Assembly (NCBI GenBank): GCA_001247695.2
Contig: LGRX02025978.1
Location: forward strand, 1-27,555
DNA: 27,555 bases
DNA from: Cymbomonas tetramitiformis
Taxonomy: Eukaryota; Chlorophyta; Pyramimonadophyceae; Pyramimonadales; Pyramimonadaceae
Direction of reading: 5' to 3'
A program made the position numbers and the translations under genes. The notes under the pieces were generated by a model. It saw only the letters and a program-made list of their open reading frames with translations. It ran no database searches and had not been told where the DNA came from. This document shows, piece after piece, positions 1 through 7,242 of this stretch (positions are counted from its first letter, which is position 1; each line of letters opens with the position of its first letter).

Positions 1-294
1 TAAAGAATGTTCAAAACAGAAGACATAAAAAAACTTCATAGGGCAATGCTCCACAGCTGCGGGATGGCTCATTTTTAGCCAGTTCAGCTGAAATGGCTTA
101 GGGTTTGAAGCGGGAGTGCAAGTCATGCCTTGAACTGTGATGAATGATGAAAATGCAAAGTATCCCTACTGTTCACAAGTTTCAAATATGGTCAAGAAGC
201 AAAAAAACACCACCAACAATACGTGGGATTGAAGCATATTCGCAATTACTATTTACACGCACGAGCATTACTCAGGGTTTGAGTGCAGGCTAGC
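1..294. other. 3' flank of gene A, no gene seen
   Basis: AT-rich sequence downstream of the gene A stop. I see no open frame with coding character, no RNA gene and no clear repeat. A short motif cagggtttgag near 271-282 recurs in the same orientation near 10920, downstream of gene B. That is too short to call a terminal repeat. If the A/B pair lies in a mobile element, its left end is in this stretch or off the window. Confidence 0.4.
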
Positions 295-3200
295 CTAAGA
301 GATGGGCGCTGGTACTTCCCCCATAAGAGCGCTGTACATCCGCACCACCGCCTGTGCATACAGTGCGTCGGCGGTGCTGCCCGACTCCCCCTGGAAGAAA
401 GCAAGGTCTTTAAGCTCCTCCAACCTGATGCTTGCCTCGAGGGCGGCGGGTGTGCTCTGCTCCTTCAAAGCAATGACGAGCTTCTGTGCCTCTACCCCGG
501 CCGCTCTTTGCCTGTCAGGTACCAGCCTTGGCTGTCCCACAGGCAGTCCTGGTGTACCTTGGGCGTCCAACGCCACGGGCAGCGGCTGCTGCGACTAGCC
601 CTGAAGACCTCGGAGAGGGCCAGCTTGGCCTCCGGGCATCAAAGCCTGCGAAAGCCCCATTAGAGATGGTCAGTAGTGTGCCAGGTTTCGGAACTGCGAG
701 GGACATATATATAAAAAAACAATACAAAACTTTATATTCTAAAGAAGAAGGAAACCTTACCGAGATGAGCTGCATGGCGATCTCCTGGGTGTACTTCTCG
801 CTGTTCCTATGGTTTTCCCGTTCGATGGCCATCTGCTCCTTCAGATCCTGGACGGCTTTCTGTGATTGTTCGCTGATGGCGTTTTTGAACGTGTCCATCG
901 TCTTGTTGGAAGCCTCGGAGAGTTGCTGCTGAGCAACGACGTGTTTGTCCGTCAGCTGCACCTGATGCTGCAGGTGCTTGTTCTCAATGGCATCTTGCCT
1001 TTGCAACAGCGCTGCTTGGAGCTCCTTGGCCTCCTGGTTGCGTTCGTCCTGGTCTTTGCGCAATTCCTGCTCCCGAAGCCTTGCTTGCTTCCCCTGCTCC
1101 TCCAAGGCCTTCTTACTCTCCAACTTCGACTCCTCCAGAGCATTCTGAAGGCGCTCGTTTTCCTTGGCAAGGTTGGCAACCTCAATCTGGGACTGGTCAC
1201 GAGCACGTTTCAACTCTTCAAGGTTTTGTCTGTCGGCGTCGGAGTCGGTGTTCCTGGCAGTAGCGTTCCGCACGCTTTCGGACGTCAGCCTCAAGAACAG
1301 GTCCGCCATGTACTTCTTCATCTTGGCATCCTGTGAGCATGTGCAGGTTTGTCAGTCAACAGTCTGATCAAAACTTAATCAATACACCAAAATAGAGAAA
1401 AGGGGGCCATAAGTACCATGTCCTGGACCTTCTCCTTTTTGGAAAGAGGTCTGTCTCGCCGCTTTGGGAGGTCATCCTCTTCCTCAGACTGGCTTTCTTG
1501 AACGATGCTCTGAGAAGGCTCCTGCACTTCGTTTTGCACCTTAAAGGAACCGTGCAGTACTTCTGCAAGGTCCAACTCAGGATCGTTGGTCTTTTCGCTG
1601 TCCGTAAGGTCCAGTTTCTGCCGTAAGGTCACCGGCGGCCGACAAGAGGAAGTCCGTTTCCTTTTGGTCTCTGCTGCTGGCTTTGGTGGCGATGACAGCT
1701 TTCGTTTCCTCGTGCCACTGCCGAAATCATCGCCAACAGCTCCGCGTGCACCCTTCCCCTTGGCCTCGCCAACAGCTCCGCTTGCACCCTTCCCCTTGGC
1801 CTCGCCAACAGCTCCACTTGCACCCTTCCCCTTGGCCTTGGAAACTGCTTTCCGAATCCCCTTCGGGTTCTTGCTACCTTCACCTGCATGGTTGCCGGGT
1901 ACTTTCTGCTTCGCGTAAGGAGTACTGTCCGAGAGCTGCAACGGTGCACCACTTGACATGACATATGCCGTCACCGTGCCCACCAAACGGAAGGTGAGCC
2001 CCGCTGAGAAGTTGGAGGAGGCGAGAGTCCAGTAGTTGGTGTCGCCAACCTTTGCCGCTGTCCTCGCCCCACCTGGCAGCTCCGAGCGCCTCTGCTCCTC
2101 GGCCGCGATCTTTTCCCAGGCAAAAGCCAATACCTGCTTAAAGCCTTGATACCTCTCGGCCTCCTCGGCTATTTCCCCATCGGCAAAGGGCAGCTTCGTG
2201 GGTAACGTGTCGAGGTCGCCGTCTGCATAATCGGGCAGGCGGATGTCGTGGGCGTAGACCTTGTTGTTGCTCTGCAGCTGAAGAAACGGGTATCTGTCGC
2301 GAAAGTGCTCCTCCCGCTTGAGCGTGACATGTCGGTTCTGAAGGAGAGGGGTTTGAAGCATGACGTATTCGGCCGTGTTCCCGGAATGCTTCTCGCTCAT
2401 CAAAGTGGCATGCCACTGACCCGAGCTGCCTTGGCTCAAGTTGGCGCAAACGAACCGGATTGTGGCGCCGTCTAGATCAAGACCAGCCTCCTGCCCAAGG
2501 TCCATCACTGTTTCTACTTGCATGCCCTGTACCAAGGGCATGCGATACGTAAGTTTCTTCTCCCGGGTGAACTGTGCCTCGAGGTAGACGTACACCTGTA
2601 GAAGCCACCATTTCGAACTAAATAAAAGTTACAGGCCAAATAAAAGCAAACAAAGTGATTTTCAAAGGCAGGCCGGTCGCTTACCGGCTGTTTCCCGTTC
2701 ACCAAACGAGGCACCAACTCCGTTCGCGCGTTCTTGACGTTGGTACGATGCTGGTTCGAATGATCTTCCTGCGCCATCTCGTCGAAGGACAGATATTCGG
2801 GGTCATCCGCAGATGGACCCCGTACGACTTGAAAGTCGACCGCTGCTCGAACATCTTCATCCTCACGGAAGACGAAGGTGATGTCCTTGACGTCCCCGTG
2901 CTGGCAGGTGAGGTACGCGATTGCATCCCCAAACGTGCGGAACACACCTGGATTGCCTGGTTTTCGTAGGTTGAAGATTACCACGAGATCCGCAACCGCA
3001 TGCCCGGACGCAGGAGGCCTCCAGATCTGCTTGAGCCACGCCAGTCCCACTAACAGAGGCAACCCTAGGCTGTTGACCTCCTCAAACTCAAGCAGAAACA
3101 ATTTTCTACCCTCCCTTGCCTTCGACCTAGGCTGCTCCAAGCCGTCATCCTCGTCGACCTGGTGGGGTGTGTCCACGATGACGCGGTTGTCCTCCTCCCC

Positions 3201-3950
3201 GGGTTGGGGCCCGTACCGCTCCTGGCACAACGTCAGCATATTACTGACGATGTTTTTTTCGTCCGCCTTGTATAGTTCGCTTTCAAAAACATTATACTTG
3301 GACCCGTCCTCCAAGCATTTCAGCAGGAGCTCTTTCCCACAGCCATTTTCCAGCCCGAAGTCTGCATGTATGATTACGGGCTTGCCGTCCCCATCCTTCA
3401 GACCGCCCTGGTCCAAGCACTGCCCCAAAAGCACGTACTCCCACCCATCAGCCGTGACCTTCACCAGCTCCTGGCAGGTGATCAGACCCAGCGAAACAAG
3501 GTCCACGCTGAACGCATCTAATTCAGCGTGGACCTGCAACTGATCCAAGGGGTTGCTGTCCTCCTCGTAAGGCAACAAATTCTCTGCGGCTTCCACCTCT
3601 TCTGCGAGGTTTTGCGCCGCATGTGCTTCTTCTGCTGTAACCGGAAGATCGGGTGCTTTTTTTGCGGGGGCATTATCGGATCCATCGGAGGCATCATCAA
3701 CACAATATTCCTCCATTTTTTCAGTTACCCTTAAAATTGAGTCATCTGTAAAAAGCTTAGTCTCTAGAATGTGTTTCCACAAGGGGCCTTTCAATCCATA
3801 GTTATCCCATGTTAGAATAATCTCGCTCACATCTGCCGCTAAGTCATAAGGAACGATACACTTGCCCTCGTTTACGAGCTTTTTATCTAATATCTTCTCC
3901 AAATCGGGAAGGGCCTTATCCAACAGTTCTTGTACGGAAGCTAAACCCAT
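295..3950 (-). CDS. Gene A: four-exon protein of unknown family with coiled-coil C-terminal part (about 1,102 aa)
   Basis: Four exons join in one frame, all introns phase 0: 3950-2685, 2595-1417, 1330-761 and 588-295. Donors read GTAAGC, GTACTT and GTAAGG; acceptors are CTACAG, CTCACAG and GTCGCAG. The last acceptor lies just after an in-frame TAG, which places it. The coding sum is 3,309 bases. Seen in the protein: an acidic helical N-terminal half (residues 1-422), three 12-residue repeats rich in KGKG and GAVGEA within exon 2, then a basic stretch (TRKRKL, ETKRKR) typical of a nuclear localisation signal, an acidic EEEDD stretch, and a long coiled coil over most of exon 3 (E/K/Q/R-rich heptads, about residues 845-985). 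Exon 4 adds about 97 residues. I do not recognise the family. It points away from gene B across a repeat-rich region, so an accessory role in the same mobile element (nuclear, DNA- or partner-binding) is inference. Exon joins are well supported; function is not. Confidence 0.72.
1732..1839 (-). repeat. Three tandem 36-bp units inside gene A exon 2
   Basis: Three near-identical 36-bp units start at 1732, 1768 and 1804. They encode three 12-residue repeats rich in Lys and Gly (KGKGASGAVGEA type). The period is a multiple of three, so the frame is kept. The unit is comparable in style to the GRGKGRGGR units of gene B but does not match them in sequence. Confidence 0.9.
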
Positions 3951-3971
3951 TATTCTTGAACACGAAAGCGC

Positions 3972-3981
3972 AGAATATAAA
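3972..3981 (-). promoter_or_regulatory. Possible TATA-like element of gene A
   Basis: Read on the minus strand, TTATATTC lies about 25 bases before the gene A ATG at 3950 and next to the 31-bp inverted repeat. A short 5' UTR would follow. This is only a sequence resemblance in AT-rich DNA; no transcript start is known. Confidence 0.25.
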
Positions 3982-3985
3982 GTGA

Positions 3986-4070
3986 AATCTTGCGGTTTTT
4001 CGTCACCGGTACCCAGACAATAAATTGTTTAAAAACTACCTGGGCACCGGTGACGAAAAACCGCAAGATT
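3986..4070. repeat. Inverted repeat with 30-31 bp arms just upstream of gene A
   Basis: Arms 3986-4016 and 4040-4070 are reverse complements with one mismatch (ACCCA against GCCCA in the complement), around a spacer of about 23 bases. The arms contain TTTTTCGTCACCGGT. Placed 36 bases before the gene A start, this could be a terminal inverted-repeat relic, an operator or a cruciform. The arms do not recur elsewhere in the window that I can see. Confidence 0.9.
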
Positions 4071-4120
4071 GTGTCAAGGTGGTAGGTAGCACTTCATTTT
4101 TGTCGCATGATCTATTATTT

Positions 4121-4238
4121 TTGTCGCACCATGCGACACAACAATTATATTCTGGAGCGACAAAAGTGAGTACGGGACTCATTATTGTCGCAGTGCGACA
4201 AACCGTGAGTAGGGGGCTCATTATTGTCGCAGCGACAA
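4121..4238. promoter_or_regulatory. Three TTGTCGC/GCGACAA dyads near gene A
   Basis: Dyads at 4121-4139 (TTGTCGCA, 3-base spacer, TGCGACAC, one mismatch), 4185-4201 (TTGTCGCA, G, TGCGACAA, perfect) and 4224-4238 (TTGTCGC, A, GCGACAA, perfect). The last two sit in an imperfect 38-40 bp direct repeat that also shares a GTGAGTA...CTCATTA context. Single copies of the half-site occur at 4100 and 4156 and again in 5557-5670 and 6446-6490. The clustering suggests a protein binding site; the protein is unknown. Confidence 0.5.
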
Positions 4239-4239
4239 A

Positions 4240-4544
4240 AAGGAGACTGATATTTACGGACAGAATATTTACGGAAATTATACAGAAGATTATGGACTAT
4301 AAACATAATATTACAGTTTACGGAAAAAACATATGCAAGCTAACTAACAATTGGTAGGAGAATGTGCTCACGTTAGCAAAGCATGCTCGATTGTCTAGTC
4401 TATATTCATTACATAACTATGCTTATACATCTTTACAATAAATGTGCAGTGCATACTATTTCGAATGTGAAGTCAGGTATGAACAAAACAAATCCTGTAG
4501 ACGATTGACTTCTAAAATCTAAAATCTAAAAGATAAGCAGGTTG
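4240..4544. other. Intergenic stretch, nothing recognised
   Basis: AT-rich DNA between the TTGTCGC dyads and the duplicated block. No coding frame, RNA gene or clear repeat is visible. Confidence 0.4.
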
Positions 4545-4825
4545 CTGGGCACCGCAACATGCATTTCGCCAGCGATAAAAGTAAAACTTAAATACCTGCA
4601 CACAGCGAACGCTAAAACGTCAGAACGAAGTGATAAGATGTTGCAAACATCATAAAAACACGCAGGCATACAAACATTCGAAGACAATAAGCAAAATAGC
4701 TCAAACTACACTCTTCACAAATTCCACACAGCAACATGCGTATCGCCAACGAGCATGAAATAGTTGAAATACCTGCACACGGTAAACGCAAACATGTCAG
4801 AAATAAGATGAACGACAAACCAACC
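4545..4825. repeat. Two diverged copies of an about 85-bp block
   Basis: 4545-4628 and 4732-4815 align over most of their length: gcaacatgc, atcgcca/ttcgcca, aaatacctgcacac, gcgaacgc/gtaaacgc, gtcagaa and gataagatg are shared. The offset is about 187 bp. This is a tandem duplication with roughly three quarters identity by eye. Confidence 0.6.
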
Positions 4826-4861
4826 GCACACGCAACGAGAAACAGCACACACGCGAAACGG

Positions 4862-4924
4862 GCATTCAGGAATGCGAAACAGGCATTCAGGAATGCGAAA
4901 CAGGCATTCAGGAATGCGGCGAAA
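4862..4924. repeat. Three 21-bp tandem units, each holding a GCATTC-AG-GAATGC palindrome
   Basis: Perfect copies of gcattc-ag-gaatgc at 4862, 4883 and 4904, spaced 21 bp, which is two helical turns. The unit reads open in several frames, so an open frame here is not evidence for a gene. Confidence 0.85.
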
Positions 4925-4973
4925 CAGGAAAAAGTGACCGGATATCCTGCAAAATTACAGAGAGCAAAGTCAG

Positions 4974-5027
4974 TGAGAGTGGTGGGACTCGAACCCACGC
5001 TGCACAATCTGTGCAGATATCGCCCTC
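4974..5027 (-). tRNA. tRNA-like sequence lacking a D arm (likely pseudogene or SINE-type piece)
   Basis: On the minus strand there is a perfect T arm (GTGGG, loop TTCGAGT, CCCAC; 4998-4982). A 7-base 3' acceptor strand CACTCTC plus A follows, and a candidate 5' acceptor strand GAGGGCG (5027-5021) pairs at six of seven positions counting one G-T wobble. Between them, CTGCA/TGCAG forms a 5-bp stem with a 7-base loop CAGATTG, whose middle three bases are GAT. There is no D arm and position 33 is A rather than T. A normal nuclear tRNA is therefore unlikely; a deleted tRNA or a tRNA-derived repeat fits better. Confidence 0.35.
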
Positions 5028-5099
5028 GAAAAAAAAAACACCATACGAGAAACACGCAGAACGAACACAAAACAGGCGCTTGAAAACAAATAGCAAATT

Positions 5100-5550
5100 C
5101 CTGAAGAATATCAGTCAGTGAGGGCTTGTAACAACAACAAATCCGTCGGGCAGCAGTACAGCCCGTCAGTCAGCCTCGCTACAAGAATGCCCTCTACGAA
5201 GACAATCAAGGGGCGCCAGCAACCGAATGTTGCTGGCGGCATCGGACATAGCGCAACAACGAACGTGACTTCTAAAACAAGGAAACGCTACTCAGCAAGG
5301 ATGATGGGATTTAACCGGGAAATAGTTAGTATGCGCGATACATGCAGCAGAACAAAAATGCGGGACACAGCAGGCAACGGTGTCAGGTGCGCCGCAAAAT
5401 GAAAGCTTATAGAATTAACGTGTGAGTGAATATTTGATATATGAAATCAGCCAGCCGCGGCCCGCGTGGGTCCATGTCTGGATGGAGATAGCGGATGAAA
5501 ATTCAGAATGAAAGTTGATGACAGTGTTTCGGGTCAACTGTGACACTGTA
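5100..5550. other. Intergenic stretch, nothing recognised
   Basis: Short open frames occur but show no family resemblance or splice-site support. No strong repeat is visible. Confidence 0.4.
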
Positions 5551-5556
5551 ATGTTC

Positions 5557-5637
5557 GTCGCAAACCCATGCCATGTCAGCATGTCTGCCAGGTGAATTTT
5601 TTTTGTCGTGTCGCAAACCCATGCCATGTCAGCATGT
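5557..5637. repeat. Direct repeat of 28 bp
   Basis: Two identical 28-bp copies lie at 5557-5584 and 5610-5637, 53 bp apart. They begin GTCGCAAACCCATGCC and so carry the GTCGC half-motif that recurs through this intergenic region. Confidence 0.9.
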
Positions 5638-6474
5638 TGCGAAAGTCTGGAACCTGTCGCATCGCATTTGTCGCGAGGGAGCCACACTTAAGGGCTTTTT
5701 GTGGTGCAGTTTTTTAATTTACCAATATATAAATCGAAGCTGATCGCGTCGCTGATTGGCTTATCCATCGTCTGCAAACCATCTCGTTTTTGTCGTGTGA
5801 TCCCTTTCCCTTGTCGTCCCATATTCATGGTGCCTATCTCAGGCGCTCGCACTTCTTATTGGCGGTTATGGGCGATCAGTCCAAAACATCTCATGTAAAA
5901 CACCCTGAAATCTGTAGCACGTGCGCCTTCTATAATTATACAAAAAAACGTGCTCCTTGTACGTGCACAGTCAGCTTATGGTATTTCGCGTGTGACCCAT
6001 ATTCATGGAGTTTATCTAATCTCATGGCTCCTCTGATTGGCGATCAGTCGGAAATCTCTTTTATACGCCATCTGAAATCTGTCGCGCTGATAACTTCTGC
6101 ATGAATATCCATAATTCGATACTACGCCCAGGAATATTCTATGCGTCTCTGATTGGCGGCAATGCTCCACCGATTTGTATAACTCTCCTGCTTGCCATCT
6201 TAAGGTGACCGGTGTGGACTGCAATATAATTATATATGGGCGGTTACTCCCGATCTGACAGGGAAATCACACTGTTTCCGTAAAAAAGGGCCCCAAGGTG
6301 GACAGTTCTGGTAGTATCGTGTGCGTCGATGTCACTTTTTCCAGGAAAACCTGTTTCGCTCCTATAAGGGAAACGCAGGACCTTGCAGCTTTTTTTTGAG
6401 AAAGCTGCGAACCGTCGGTGTATAATGTTGAGTATAATCGGATCTGTTTGCGACACGACAAAAAAAATACACCT
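5590..6474. repeat. Inverted repeat pair flanking about 830 bp
   Basis: The arm at 5590-5618 is the reverse complement of 6446-6474 at 28 of 29 positions; the inner 23 bases are perfect. Both contain an eight-base T (or A) run joined to GTCGTGTCGCAAAC. The left arm overlaps the second copy of the 28-bp direct repeat. The enclosed DNA has no gene that I can support. It could be a MITE-like insertion or a paired binding-site layout. Confidence 0.75.
5795..6095. repeat. Diverged duplication containing ATTGGCG/GCGATCAGTC blocks
   Basis: Blocks near 5800-5930 and 5990-6095 share cccatattcatgg, gggcgatcagtcc/ggcgatcagtcgg, catct and ctgaaatctgt in the same order. Further gctgattggc motifs lie at 5750 and 6148. 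It looks like an old tandem duplication of noncoding DNA. Confidence 0.55.
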
Positions 6475-6525
6475 CGCGACACAAAAAAGGCGCTTCCAAG
6501 GTGGTAACAATCTACCAAAGTCCTC

Positions 6526-7123
6526 GACGAATTCTGAGAATTCGTCGAGCGGGGCATCAGCGCCCGTGACGAATTCTGAGAATTCGTCGAGCGGGGCCCC
6601 AGCGCCCGTGACGAATTCTGAGAATTCGTCGAGCGGGGCCCCAGCGCCCGTGACGAATTCTGAGAATTCGTCGAGCGGGGCATCAGCGCCCGTGACGAAT
6701 TCTGAGAATTCGTCGAGCGGGGCATCAGCGCCCGTGACGAATTCTGAGAATTCGTCGAGCGGGGCCCCAGCGCCCGTGACGAATTCTGAGATTTCGTCGA
6801 GCGGGGCCCCAGCGCCCGTGACGAATTCTGAGATTTCGTCGAGCGGGGCCCCAGCGCCCGTGACGAATTCTGAGAATTCGTCGAGCGGGGCCCCAGCGCC
6901 CGTGACGAATTCTGAGAATTCGTCACGCGGGGCCCCAGCGCTCGTGACGAATTCTGAGAATTCGTCGAGCGGGGCATCAGCGCCCGTGACGAATTCTGAG
7001 AATTCGTCACGCGGGGCCCCAGCGCCCGTGACGAATTCTGAGAATTCGTCGAGCGGGGCCTAAGCGCCCGTGACAAATTCTGAGAATTCGTCGAGGGCCC
7101 TCGACGAATTCTGAGAATTCGTC
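6526..7123. promoter_or_regulatory. Array of 15 dyads, 14 at exactly 42-bp spacing, upstream of gene B
   Basis: Each 42-bp unit carries two 10-bp arms (GACGAATTCT and its complement) around a single G, followed by GAGCGGGGCCCC or GAGCGGGGCATC and AGCGCCCGT. Units start at 6526 and repeat without any indel to 7072 (13 x 42 = 546). A fifteenth dyad starts 31 bp later at 7103. Twelve dyads are perfect; those near 6778, 6820 and 7072 carry one mismatch. In two units the flanks change to CGT...ACG, and at the first to CTC...GAG, extending the palindrome to 27 bp. The unit has no stop in several frames on both strands, so the long open frames here (Ser/Asn/Gly-rich) are by-products of the repeat. 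Position 5' of gene B suggests a binding-site array. Confidence 0.85.
7083..7112. repeat. Perfect 30-bp palindrome at the end of the dyad array
   Basis: AGAATTCGTCGAGGG at 7083-7097 is directly followed by its exact reverse complement. It joins the right arm of dyad 14 to the left arm of dyad 15 through GGGCCC. A degenerate further dyad lies near 7145-7166. Confidence 0.95.
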
Positions 7124-7242
7124 AAGGGCTCTGGGGCCCTGAAAGAATTCCTGAACAATTCGTCACCAATGTCACGAAACAGACACACCTAAAGCGGTTT
7201 TATTACCCGACTCAGGTAAGTATTTTTTGTTCTGCTCAAAAC

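Noticed and set aside
4736..5083. A 115-residue basic frame containing VGLEPT
   Set aside because: VGLEPT is the antisense reading of a tRNA T arm, and the rest is the 21-bp palindrome repeat. It is not a gene.
6267..7076. Long Ser/Asn/Arg-rich open frames on both strands over the dyad array
   Set aside because: The 42-bp period is a multiple of three and the unit simply lacks stops in several frames. The conserved feature is the DNA palindrome, and no start, splice or family evidence supports a protein.
6526..7123. CRISPR-like array
   Set aside because: Units are fully repetitive without unique spacers and the context is eukaryotic.
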